A stretch of 64,000 bases of DNA from Pteria penguin (taxonomy: Eukaryota > Mollusca > Bivalvia > Pterioida > Pteriidae), in contig CM068592.1 in NCBI GenBank assembly GCA_035048485.1, positions 39,012,045 through 39,076,044 on the forward strand, given 5' to 3'. Position numbers and translations under genes: made by a program. Below, in pieces: positions 12,593-23,633 of the stretch (positions are counted from its first letter, which is position 1; each line of letters starts with the position of its first letter). The notes beneath the pieces are model-generated. The model saw nothing but the letters and a program-made list of their open reading frames with translations, had not been told where the DNA came from and did no database searches.

Positions 12593-13080
12593 CAGTTAGG
12601 TGCAGTCCTAACCTTACATAAAGTGCACTTCAGGTTAACTTTATGACTGCTTTTCAAGTTTACTTGGCGACAACAGAGTAGACTTGGAATCAAGTTTAGT
12701 AGTAAACTTGATTCCAAGTTTAGTACTAAACTTGATTCCAAGTTTACCCGAAGTGCACTTCAAGTTTAGTTTACTTTCTACATACATGTACATTTACTAT
12801 ATTTTTCTATTAAAACAATTTTTGATGTAAAATATGCAATTGTACATAATAAGACAATTATTGCTATCGTGTTATGTGAAACTGGATAATTGTAATAAAC
12901 AAACGTGAAAATAAACTTGGTGTCACGTGATAGTAAACTTGAAGACGGAATTATTTTAAAGTAAACTTGATATCAAGTGCACTTGACTAAACTTTATGAC
13001 TGGTTGTCAGGACTAAAAACTAAACTTGAAGTGCACTTGTCAAGTGCACTTGAATGTAAGGTTAGGACTACACCCAACTG
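12593..13080. mobile_element. 488-bp Tc1/mariner-type MITE inserted in the transposase
   Basis: TA flanks both sides (12591-12592 and 13081-13082). The terminal inverted repeats begin CAGTTAGGTGCAGTCCTAAC on the left and CAGTTGGGTGTAGTCCTAAC on the right; the match runs about 27 bp with two mismatches and then through AAGTGCACTT. The interior has a perfect hairpin near 12686-12721 (CTTGGAATCAAGTTTA and its complement) and repeated AAGTGCACTTCAAG palindromes. No protein is encoded. Confidence 0.9.
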
Positions 13081-13082
13081 TA

Positions 13083-13309
13083 GTAGTAAATGGTACTTTA
13101 AATGCACAGGCATACTTTAATCAGATTCTAGCTCCAGGAGTAGTTCCCTTCATCCAGAGACATGCTATAGGGTCACCTTCGTACACGACCATGCTCGTCC
13201 GTATCCCATGCGACTTACTCAATGCTACCGTCAACGAAATAACATTAACGTCCTCCCATGGCCAGCATATAACCCTGATCCCAGTCCGATCCAGCACACA
13301 TGGGATTAA
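13083..13309 (+). pseudogene. Tc1-like transposase, 3' part
   Basis: Directly after the MITE the frame resumes as VVNGTLNAQAYFNQILAPGV, continuing the KTRLV of the 5' part without loss. One frameshift follows, then the frame reads HDHARPYPM (second catalytic Asp present), NNINVLPWPAYNPDPSPIQH and WD, then stop at 13307-13309. The usual third acidic residue (E of IEHLWD) is Gln here. Together with three frameshifts this makes the copy inactive. Confidence 0.85.
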
Positions 13310-13399
13310 TTGCCAAATTGGGTGGAAGAGCGCAAATGCAAATTGTTTTCTGAAAAGACCCCTTACACCTTTCTCTTCCTGTTATCAGTAAAATACTTA

Positions 13400-14180
13400 T
13401 TAAATTTTAATTAGGTTGTTAAATGTTATCATAAGATGTCTAAATTACTAATAAACAATTTGAAAAATATAGTATTTACAGTTTAGAAAATAACTCAAAT
13501 TGTATACAGGGGATACCTTTTTTTTGCTTAGTATATTTATAATATTCCTCTTCCCTAGTCATTGTTTGTTCTCTATGGTCCTTTGTTTGCAGTGATTTAT
13601 CTGCCCTAATGGTTGTTCACAATGTATACAGGATAAACTGTTCTCATGCCGACCGACTTGTCACGTACCCGGTTCCCAATAGTTGACTTCGAAGGTTGAT
13701 ATTTTTGAAGCCAAGATTTACAGTGGGAGGAGAGATCTTGGCAGCCAGGTGTGGCCGGTTCCAACCCCTCTCCGGACGGATTTAGTGATATTATAGAATA
13801 AAAAAATAATAGATAATAACACTAATGTGTCGTGTATCTGTCTGACTCAATCACAAGTATAACAAAACGGGCCTGTAGAGACATAAGCATTGAAGTGATT
13901 CCTTTGGAACATTTTGTCATTACTTTTAAAATCCGAGTAAGCGATACAGGCCATTTGTTCTCTTTTCATTGTACATGTATTTCATTTTTGCTGTACACTA
14001 GGTCAATAATGCTAGGGAAGAAGAATAATATAAATATATTGCCCTTGGTCAATAATGCAATAGTCATATGGTAACTGTACATGTACGTCATTATAGCCAT
14101 ATACCACGTCAATCATGCCGTAGTTATCCGATTACGTATATATTCTTTAAAGTGGTTCATCAATAGGATAGGGACGACTA
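13400..14180. other. No gene seen
   Basis: AT-rich sequence without a supported gene or clear repeat. The right flank of the Tc1 element should lie here but I could not define its terminal repeat. Confidence 0.4.
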
Positions 14181-14684
14181 GCCGTTCTTGCTCCTATAAT
14201 AAGAAAGTTAAACGAGACTTACCCGTAAGGTGAAGTTTAACTGGAAGTTCTTCGACCAATTGGGTGCCAAGGGATCAAATGAGATGATAAGCTTACCACG
14301 TGGATCATACTTCAGAGTTAAATATGGATTCATCAAAGTAATTTAAGGGTGGGCATTTATCGGGAGGGCATTTGATCCCTCGGCACCCAATAGGTCGAAG
14401 AAATTCCAGTCAAACCTTACCTTACAGGTAAGTCTCGTTTAACTTTCTAATTTTTCTCCCAATTGGTGCCTCAGCCTCAAATGAGACTTTAGAGTTGATG
14501 AATCCAGATTTAAAATCAAACTTGAGAACTTCATAATTTTCTTTTTTAAAAAGAAAAAGACCATTAAGTTTAAATTTCCTTAACTTTATCAACATTCCAT
14601 CGTACAATCATTAATGTAATAAACAATAAATCTTGAGACATCCAAATCACAAATATTTACAAATTGTTATTCTATTCACTGTTT

Positions 14685-15582
14685 TTACTGTGTCAAAATT
14701 CTTCCACTGTAAGATGTGTCTATACTTACAGGTTTATTGTAAAATTTCCTAAAAACACAATCTTTCGACCAACCAACAGTTCGTAATATGGTTGCTATTG
14801 CAATTTTCATAGCATGGACTTTACTTGACGAAGCTGCCCTTGTACTATGAGGCTTAAATATACTTGCATCGACTCCTGCATCGTTCATAACAGATTTCAA
14901 CCATCTACTAACAGTGTCCCTAGAAACGGCTTTGTGTGGCTTCTGAGAAGTTATGAACAAACACATAACTTGATTGCGCAACGCCTTAGTCTTTTTTAAG
15001 TAAAACTGTATGGTTTTTACTACACATAACTCGTCGTCCGGTTCAAACGAAGAGAAATTCAATTCATTGAAATGATGACCAGGTCAAGAAGACTTTAACA
15101 AATCTCCTATGATTATTTTTATAGAACTGTCTGTAACATGAATATTTCTAATATCTATTAAATCAAGAGTCTGGCCACGTTGCCCAGAGAGTAACGCTAA
15201 CAACATAAGTAATTTCTGAGACAACTTTATCAAAGACAAAGATGAAACTGGACTGAGCGATTTCAAATATTTCAAAACAAGATTAAAATCCTAAGTTACG
15301 TTGTACCTTTGAAGAGTCGGTCTCAAAACAAAAACCTCTTTTAAAAATCTACGTACTAAATGATCCTAACCAATGTTTAATGAAACATTTTACTGTAGCA
15401 GTATTAATACCACTATAACCTAAACCTTCATGGAATAATTCTGCCAAAAACGCTAAAACGTTATCTACATTTGTTTCAAATATATCAATTTGTGTTTTGT
15501 TACAAAGTGACATACATTCCTTTTGATATGTCCAATAATAGTCTTTAGTTGATCCTCTCCATGAAGAGAGGAGAATTTGCAT
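14685..15582 (-). pseudogene. DIRS tyrosine recombinase (YR)
   Basis: Minus-strand pieces run 15582-15349 (N-terminal core-binding region, WRGSTKDYYWTYQKECM), 15275-15084 (LLALLSGQRGQTLDLIDIRN with the first catalytic Arg) and 15062-14685. The last holds HSTRAASSSKVHAM (His-x-x-Arg), GWSKDCVFRKFYNK (Trp/His position and the catalytic Tyr) and a stop. All tetrad positions are visible, but frame breaks at about 15285-15345 and 15063-15083 split the gene. Recombinases of this kind integrate circular DNA intermediates; this copy cannot make a full protein. Confidence 0.85.
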
Positions 15583-15583
15583 A

Positions 15584-16148
15584 GTGTTTTCCGATAGTCC
15601 TTTGTTCTGTAACGCTTGCCCGAGACACAGAAAACGCCCAGTCTCATTTTCCTCAGAGAATGATGTTTGGTTTGTTCCGTTGGTAGATACAAAAGATTCC
15701 CTTCATTGGGAAGAAGATACGAGTGGTGACATATCACTTGAAGTAAATACGGAAACCTTGGCTATGTTGACCATATTGGAGCAACTAGTATTGCTTCCGC
15801 TTGGTCTGTTATTATCTTCTGTAATACACGACCCAAGAGACTGAAAGGAAAAAATATGTCAGATTTTACACCTGTCTATTGAATACTAAAAGCATCTATT
15901 CTTTTAGCATTTCCGTCAGATTCATATGACACAGTGTTATCCATGTAAATTCTCACGTGACAGTTTCTAAGAGGTTCACAGAAGGATTTTATTGCTAACA
16001 ACCCCGCCTTAAGTTCAAGATAATCAATATGATTATTCTTATCGCTTAAGATCCATATGCCTTGGATACACTCTCCATTGTTGTCATTAACGGCTCCCCA
16101 TCCGCTCAGAGAGCTGTCAGTTTTTAAGGTCAAGCTGGGATTTCCCAC
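15584..16148 (-). pseudogene. DIRS RNase H domain and linker
   Basis: The minus-strand frame 16148-15876 reads LKTDSSLSGWGAVNDNNGEC, HIDYLELKAGLLAIKSFCEP and IYMDNTVSYESDGNAKRIDAF, with the catalytic Asp, Glu and Asp of RNase H. After a frame break, a segment resembling AILVAPIWSTQPRFPYLL (near 15805-15755) leads to the recombinase, the linker normal for DIRS polyproteins. Frame breaks separate all three parts. RNase H would degrade the RNA strand during reverse transcription. Confidence 0.8.
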
Positions 16149-17002
16149 TAATATTCCCGGGGATATTTACACACATTCTGTATCCACCACGTCAAAGATT
16201 GACACATGTTATCAGAGACTGCGATAATGGCTTCATAAATGCCTGCGTACATCTTAAGCAATTTATCTTTCTCTATTTCCAAACATTTATAATAAAGGGG
16301 TGCATAAAGAACTTCGGGTTCACTTTCTACTAGATTCCCAATTAATTGAGCAAACTGTCTCAACGTTATCTTACGTTTTGAAGTGATATTTTGGCATAAC
16401 GTTTTTATAGATTCTGCTCTAGCTTGTGTCAACGAAACTATCATAGTTTTCGAATTAATGTCAAATCCTAGAAATTGAATACACTGTGTTGGTTTAAAAA
16501 CGGATTTTTCAACATTTATAGTTAATCCTAAACTATCTAACAGCGTCGTTATTGTATCCACGTTTTGAATACATTTATTTTCAGATTCACTACTTAATAA
16601 AGTGTCATCTATATATGCTACATTAGCATGGCCTTGTTTTCTTAAAGAAAACACAGGTTTCATGAGTTTAGTGAAAATTTTTGGAGATGAAGCTAAGCCC
16701 ATCGTTAAACAAGTATACTGGTATTTGACTCCATTCCACCAAAATCTCAAAAATATTCGATCCTGTTCTCTTACTTTACACGAATAATACGCATCTTGTA
16801 AATCTACGGATGCGAAATAGCCATTTATAGAAACTAAATTGATTGCTGTTTTCAATGTCTCCATTTCAAAATGATGATATTCAATGAATTCGTTCACTTG
16901 TTTAAGATTCAATATCATCCGATATTTTCCAATTTTCTTTGGCCTGACAAAAATATTTGATATGAATTCATTTTTATCACCATCCTTTACGATTTCTATC
17001 AC
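16148..17002 (-). pseudogene. DIRS reverse transcriptase
   Basis: The 284-aa open frame reads FVRPKKIGKYRMILNLKQVN, ASVDLQDAYYSCKV, CLTMGLASSPKIFTKLMKP and NVAYIDDTLLSS. These are successive RT blocks including the YIDD catalytic motif, followed by LGLTINVEKSVFKPTQCIQFLGF (thumb entry). It is the longest intact frame in the DIRS relic. The start falls at the left edge of homology, so the N-terminus is probably truncated. It overlaps the RNase H frame by one base position, consistent with one ancestral polyprotein. Confidence 0.9.
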
Positions 17003-17101
17003 ATTCTTTCTTTCTATAAGCCACGTGGTAAGCTTATCATCTCATTTGAGGCTGAGGCACCAATTGGGAGAAGAAATTTGTGGATTTATTTGGACTCAAA
17101 T

Positions 17102-17320
17102 ATGTATTCTATACAATTCTTTATCAGACGTACTTTTATGTTGATATATGGAACTTTCATTAAATAAATTCACTTATTTACAGCATATTAATACCTATAA
17201 TTTGTGGATTAATGTATTTTATACAATTCTTTATCAGACGTACTCTTATGTTGATATATGGAACTTTAATTAAATAAATTCACTTATTTACAGCATATTA
17301 ATACCTAGAAATATGATATG
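17102..17320. repeat. Tandem duplication, ~111-bp unit, two copies
   Basis: ATGTATTCTATACAATTC at 17102 and ATGTATTTTATACAATTC at 17213 start two nearly identical units that run through GATATATGGAACTTT and TTACAGCATATTAATACC. Confidence 0.8.
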
Positions 17321-17480
17321 TAGGTACTCCCCTTTTTAAAGTCTCCTATAGTCCGAGTTGAATAATATCAAGCAGTTGTCGACTGATCACTCCTGGCTTA
17401 AAAGAGTGTTTGAACGGCATTTTATATCGCCATAGTATGGGATTTTGCATGTAATTATTTTACTTGAATATTAACAAATC

Positions 17481-20030
17481 CTAATTTTTCTACGGAGCCC
17501 CTAAAGGGACATAAAATGACAGGTTAAAAAAAAATTTTTAATCTAAGATCTCAGATTACTAAACCGAGATCTCAGATTACTAAACTGAGATCTCAGATTA
17601 CTAATCTGTTATCTCAGATTACTAAACTGAGATCTCAGATTACTAATCTGAGATTTCAGATTACTAATCTGAGATCTCAGATACCATAACTTTTGACCTA
17701 GTGACTTTGACCTTGGATTTTGACCTACTTTTAAAAAACTTTCATTTTGGCTATATCTTTCGAATCAATAGGAATAGGACTTTCATATTTCACACATAGT
17801 TTCTTAATAGCGAATGTTTTCAATTGATACAATTACTTGTGACCTTGACATTGTTTGAATTTGCTTTGCAATCCGGCCATACTGTCTTTAGCAGTTTCTT
17901 GTTTTATTTTCAAGAGTATATATATACATAAATAGGTATCTTATTAATTATTCATTTATCGGTAGCAACACTGAAAGACCCACTTATTCACACATTTTTG
18001 CATGACTTTTGATTGATGTTGAAAGATTTTGTTAAAAGTTTAATTAAAGAGAATATCAAAAAGGTTGTTAACTTGTATTTGTTATGTGTATAGAGTATTG
18101 AAAAACCCGGTGAAGTCCATTTTATTGTAAAATATCTGTTTTAGAGGTTAGTAGGTACCTCTGCTAATATTTTTTTTCGTGAAACTTATGTCAAATATTG
18201 AACATGTTGAAACTATAACGATACAAATTACTTAAGTTTTGATATATATATCCAGTGAAATTTCATAAGAATCAGCTGCTTAAGCAATGGAAGAAAACTC
18301 TAAATAAAATGGACTCATACATGGCCTGCTAAGCACGAGTGGTTAGAGCATTCTTACAAAAAAGTTCCCTTTAAAGCACAATTGCTAGACATTCAAATTA
18401 GAAATTTTTATACCCCTCCACAGAAAACGTATGTAGGAATCGCCTTGTCTGTCCGCCTGTAACCCCATGTATCATCTTGTCTGTTCGTCCGTCCGCCCCC
18501 TCATATATGAAATGTTTAACAAAACATGTCGATTTAAAGGGCCTTTTATAATAACTACGGTCTTTTGAGATGGCATTATTTTGATAAATAGACAGACCCC
18601 CTAGCTAGCTAGATGTCCAATAAGTCGTGCTTAGACAGACAAATGCGTATGAATTGCGGAGAGTGCGTATGAACTCCGTACAATCTTACGTTAATAAAAA
18701 ACGTATGAACTGCTTACAAGTGTGGAAGAACTGCAAATAAACATTTTGTATGCAATTTGGGGTCTGAGCGCTACGAATAAGACCGGGTGCCCTGGAATTA
18801 TCGCTCCATGCTTAATGTTAAACAACATGCTGATCTATGAATAATTAAATTCAGGTAATTTTTCTCGTTACTCAATGTTTTTATACGCCCGACGAATGTG
18901 TTATGTTAAGGTTTTGTCTACTGCCGTGGATGAGTCCGTCCGTCCGAGGTCATGCCATCTATGGCCTGGGGCATATAGTACGTGTTGCCCCCTGTCATTC
19001 CAAAATCTTGTCATCACAACTTCTCTTGAACTTGTATCCCGAATTCCATGAAACTTAAGGGACACGAAGATCAACATCTCAGGATGTGCATGAAGGAAAA
19101 AAAAGAGGGGGAGGGGGCGCTCTGCTCGAGTTTTAGCTCACCTGAGCGTAACTTAAGTGAGCTCTTGTTATAGTGGTTCATCCGTCGTTAACTATTACAT
19201 TTTCGACTTCTTCTCCAGAACGGCAGCACAGAATTTCACTAAACCTCATAGGAAGTAAGTACTCAAGGTCCTCTGCCAAGTTTGTTTTTCGTGCCAATCC
19301 GTGATCCAAGATGGCCGCCATTGACTCTGATTGGTTGACACATGTACGACTTCCTCTCCAGAACGGCTGCACAGAATTTCACCAAACCTCATAGGACGTA
19401 AGTACTCAAGGTCCTCTACCAAGTTTGTGTTTTTCGAGCCAATTCCTCATCCAAGATGGCCGACTTGGCCCTGATTAGTTGACACATTTTCGACTTCTCC
19501 GGCACAACTGCACGCATATCACCAAACCTTATAGAAAGTATCTTAGAAAATACGCACAATTTCCTACTGAAATGAGCTAACATTTGCTTGTAAATAAGCA
19601 ATTTGTGCTCAGGTGAGCGATATAGGCCCATTTGGGCCTCTTGTTTTACAAGAGTTATGGGACTTATAACTTAGAAAATATGTATTCCATAATCTGAGAT
19701 CTCAGTTTAGTAATCTGAGATAACAGTTTAGTAATCTGAGATAACAGTTTAGTAATCTGAGATAACAGATTAGCAATCTGAGATCTCAGTTTAGTAATCT
19801 GAGATCTCAGATTAGTAATCTGAGATAACAGATTAGTAATCTGAGATAACAGATTAGTAATCTGAGATAACAGATTAGTAATCTGAGATCACAGATTAGT
19901 AATCTGAGATCTCAGTTTACTGAGATCACAATTTAGTAATCTGTGATCACAGTTTAGTAATCCGAGATCTCAGTTTAATTTTTTTCACCATATCTTTTTA
20001 TGTCTCTTAAGGGGCTTCGTATTTTTCCAT
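17481..20030. mobile_element. Inverted-repeat element with palindromic subterminal arrays
   Basis: CTAATTTTTCTACGGAGCCC at 17481 continues as CTAAAGGGACATAAAA; the complement of this appears at about 19995-20029 (TTTTTATGTCTCTTAAGG, then GGCTTCGTATTTTT). Just inside each end lies an array of a 20-21 bp palindromic unit, GATCTCAGATTACTAATCT-like (17540-17690) and AATCTGAGATAACAGATTAG (19690-19975). The interior has a TGACCTTG-rich segment (17690-17850) and a nested element at 19136-19648. No transposase is recognisable and the target duplication is not clear. Confidence 0.65.
19136..19648 (-). mobile_element. CTCACCTGAG-ended repeat, minus orientation
   Basis: It begins TTTTAGCTCACCTGAGCG and ends AGGTGAGCGATATAGGCCCA TTTGGGCCTCTTG. 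Internally two units of about 145 bp (AACCTCATAGGA-GTAAGTACT...AAGATGGCCG) match those at 36.0-36.6 kb in reverse orientation. Confidence 0.65.
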
Positions 20031-20480
20031 CAAATGTGTAGTGTTCCGATATTTTTTTTTTTTTGACTTAGTAAGGGACTGCTTCCTAAAAATTCACTAT
20101 TTGATTAAATATCCTGAGTATAGTACTAACAATACTGCATCAAGGTTTGGGAATATAGTTATATGAATAGTTGTAGCATGTTGAATACTATACTGAAGGG
20201 AAAGATAAACGCTGGATGACGTAATAAGTCCCTACTTACTAAAATGTTGTGTAGACTTACAAACACTGGGCGTTGCATAGATAGCTTACACTAAACTTAC
20301 CCAACTGTGAAAAGTATCACGTGACACCGAGAAAGTGATAAAAAGGCAAATAACACATGCACAATAATGATACCAAGTTCGTCAAAGCATCGTGTCATAC
20401 TACTTTATAGACTTGAAATATACACACAGCTTTCATAGGTATTCGAAATATGAAATAGTTACTTTATATCTCTGTTACTC

Positions 20481-21205
20481 ATGCCTCGGTTGACGGAAGT
20501 TTACAAGGATCAGGCTATTGCATTGCTAATGCAAGGTCAAGGGCAACAAACAACTATGCATTTTGGTGTGAATTTTCCCACAATATGGTGTCATGTCCGT
20601 CGTCTGAGAGATACTGGAAGGGTTGCCGACCGTGTCCTGTGCATAACGGCACCACGTAAAGACAGAGCTACTCGTGTACTGCCACTGAAACCGCTTAAAA
20701 TATGGAGGGCAATGAGGTCGTCGACGTTATATACGTGCACTTCGTCGGCGTCATATTGCTTGGTTGGCTGTAGATGGTCCCAGACTATTATCAGTGAAGC
20801 AATGGGGATTGGTGTTTTCATAGACGAGTTTACTTTTTTCATCCGCCGGTCCACTTCGTGTATACCGACCTTGTAGGAAACGTTTTGCCAATGCGTGTGT
20901 TCTTAGGAGGAATGGGTATTGGTGGCTCGATTATGACCGGTAATTTAAAAGGCATAAATCCTCCGGCCGATTGCTATTCCATTTGCACAACAACATCACA
21001 TGATTTTACCAACGAGATAACGCCTGGATATATGTACAAAGAGTTTATCAAGATTTTATTGTCCATCATAACATTGACCCATGACAGTCCAAACTTGTCC
21101 CAAATCGAACATCTGTGGGACGAACTGGACAGGACAGTAAAGGGACGTCAGAATGCCCTCGGTACTCTCGACCCATTAAGGGTTACCTTGGCGAAAATGC
21201 TCTGA
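20481..21205 (+). pseudogene. Second Tc1-like transposase relic
   Basis: It starts MPRLTEVYKDQAIALLMQGQ, a Tc1-like N-terminus, with an HTH-like VRRLRDTGRVADR region. The middle is frameshifted: 20800-20905 reads in another frame as a TDES-like block with FTFFHPP. The second open frame (20858-21205) ends PNLSQIEHLWDELDRTVKGR, the C-terminal DDE region with the acidic Glu retained. At least two frameshifts and one deletion inactivate it. It differs from the 12-kb copy throughout, so they are different families. Confidence 0.75.
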
Positions 21206-21449
21206 TGAATTCCCATGTACAGGAGAATCAGTGATTTAACAGATTTACATTAGGGGGCAAACGAGATACTGATAAGTTCATCAGTTTTAAATTTCAACTT
21301 TAAAATATTGGGTAAAAGGGGGGGGGGGGGTACTCTTAATTTGGTTTTCAATAATTCATTAATTATTATAAAATCTATTTAAATCTAAGAAGTTGTTGAT
21401 TGAACAAGTGTTTTTAACTTTTAACTAGATGTATCGTTAATATACGCCA

Positions 21450-21790
21450 CGAATGCCCCACCGGTAGCAAAGTTTAAGAAATTTATCCATGTCCAAGGGC
21501 ACAATTCCGTCAAAAATTATTCAACCATGTTCAAATTAGAACTTGACCTATATCATCTAGTGATGTACCAGTTTATCAAATTTCGATTCAAAGTGTGCAT
21601 TCCTTGTAGAGATAGAGACGGAAACTGTTAATTATTGAGAATATCTAAGTCCAAGGGACATAATTCCGTCAAAATATTTTCCACCATAACCAAAACAGAA
21701 CTTGACCAGATTATCTCGTGATGTATCAGTATATCAAATTTCAATTTGAAACAGAGGTACTTATGAATTCAAAAGATACAAATCCAAAAC
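21450..21790. repeat. Two ~180-bp units with AATTCCGTCAAAA motif
   Basis: Two diverged tandem units each contain TCCAAGGG, CA/TAATTCCGTCAAAA, CAGAACTTGACC-type and GTGATGTA-CAGT-TATCAAATTTC blocks. Related units occur at 29890-30200. No coding potential. 21790-22880 has nothing recognisable apart from an ORF at 22293-22688 without known domains. Confidence 0.6.
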
Positions 21791-22879
21791 CAAAAACCAC
21801 TGTTAGGTTCATTTATTTGTTGACTGGAAAAAGAAATAGATCCTTAAATGCAGTACAATCAGTGCAATGGATTGGCAATTAATGACTTATATTGCAGCTG
21901 TGTGTACTTTGTTCTTTTCTTTCTGAACGTTAATACTACAAGTTATTTTCATCATGCAAAGATAAAAATTGTTCGGGCTCTAGAAAAACATTTACTCATT
22001 CAAGCATAGTCGCAATTTCCCATTCCTCTCAGTGCCTCTTAAGTCGAAATGACAGGCCCTGAACACCGTGTATCCGTATTTTGCAATTGGAGGTGGAAAT
22101 GAGTTTATCATTAACTGTCAGCATTAGCGAATTTTGAGGGGGATTGTAACCCCCATTTGGTCGTAAAATTTTACCCCAAAATGTTATTTTCAGTCATTTT
22201 CAAAGCTGCAACACCATCCATTTCCAGACTGAATTGTGGAAAATAGTAATCATGGTAGGCTGTGACCCCCTTTCAAAACTTTCTAGATCCGCCTATGGTC
22301 GGTGTCTAGCTCTATACGATTCAAGCAAGACTCCTTGGCACAAAAAGTAGCTTAAATCAGTGGTATCATATTGCAAATTTTGTTTTGACTTTGGCACCCT
22401 TCCCACTTTGAATTGCATTCTACGGGCCTGGGAATCTATTTTTAGCAAGCATTCTCCGAAACCATAGTGTCCCCTTGCTTTTGTTGATGTATGACAATAT
22501 TCTGCAATAAGTCCCATTTTCAAAATAACGGCAACAAGTCCTTCTATCTGTACAATACTCATAGGTTTCCACCCCATATTCTTTCTCTTCGGCGCAGGTA
22601 GTGTGTCCGGTAGGTCAAAACCCAAGGTCACAGTCACAAAGTCAAAGATCATAGTCCTAAATGCAGCGGCCTCCCACAAGGTATCCATGTTTGAAGTTTC
22701 AAAGCTCTAACCCCTCTTGGTTCAAAAGTTATAGCCAAGGTTAAAGTTTTTGAAAAGAAGGTCAAACTCCAAGGTCATAGTCCCATATGAAAACTCTTTC
22801 CACATTGTGTTCATGTTTAATGTTTCAAGAATCTACCCCTCTGGGTTCAAACGCCATTCGGTCTTTTCTTTATTCATAG

Positions 22880-23050
22880 TTACACCCCATTTGAGACGGT
22901 ATCTGACGTAAAAGAATTATGACGTCATCAAATTCTATGGAAACTGATCTAAAACGCACGGAAATGATAGTCCACAAATGAAGTTTTCATAGGAATTTCA
23001 TGACGTCACAATTATTTTACGTCAGATACCGTCCAAATTGGGAAGTAACT
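22880..23050. mobile_element. Foldback MITE with TGACGTCA-bearing arms
   Basis: Arms ACGGTATCTGACGTAAAA (22896-22913) and its exact complement (23015-23032) extend inward with few mismatches for about 60 bp, through TATGACGTCAT on the left and ATGACGTCACA on the right. The whole is a near-perfect hairpin of about 160 bp with no ORF, about 0.6 kb downstream of the stop of the NTPase exon. Confidence 0.75.
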
Positions 23051-23633
23051 CTGTTAATACCCAAGATTTAAGGTTTTTTTCTGCGCAACCGACACCGAAG
23101 CCGACGCGGACGCTAGGGAATTACATAAGATTGTCCCGTCTTTCTAAAAAGCACATTCATCGACATATTCGCTTGAAGATATAAAGAATAATTTAAAGAA
23201 ACGCAACAAGCTTATTCGCATTGTTGACGGTAGTTCAGCTGAGCGAGGAACTGTATCAGAGTACGTGCTGAATTATGTTGCAGATATTTTTGACAATCTG
23301 GACAAACTTTAATATACAAATCACCAAGGACATGTGCATAAAATATGATAACATGAAGACATCTGACAAAGCTGTATGACTAAAATTACCAAGGACATGC
23401 ACACAAGTATGAAAAGAGAAGCATACTATACTAATCGTGTTTGACCAATTAAGCCACAATGAGATATTTACAAAAACTGCAAATAATATACAGTGAAATT
23501 AAATACATCAGTATTTTTGACATGTGTGTCGAATGTCAGGAATTACTAAGTCGTCTCGAGAATGTTCATACAGGACTCGTTTTAAGATGATATATGTGGC
23601 AATATGTCATCTTGAGTATGGTAGTTCATGTCT

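Larger units (their letters stand above)
14205..17075 (-). mobile_element. DIRS-type tyrosine-recombinase retrotransposon, decayed
   Basis: On the minus strand it carries RT, RNase H and tyrosine recombinase in DIRS order. At the left end, 14205-14285 and 14365-14450 form an imperfect inverted repeat of about 75 bp (AAAGTTAAACGAGACTTACC / its complement). A second inverted pair, CTCCCAATTGGTGCCTCAGC near 14455 and its complement near 17050, bounds the coding part. These are the inverted termini and internal complementary regions expected of DIRS. Gag is missing and the RT is cut at its N-terminus, so the copy is incomplete. Confidence 0.85.

Noticed and set aside
13026..13082. Start codon of the 121-aa plus-strand frame
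   Set aside because: It lies inside the MITE; the real coding homology begins at 13083.
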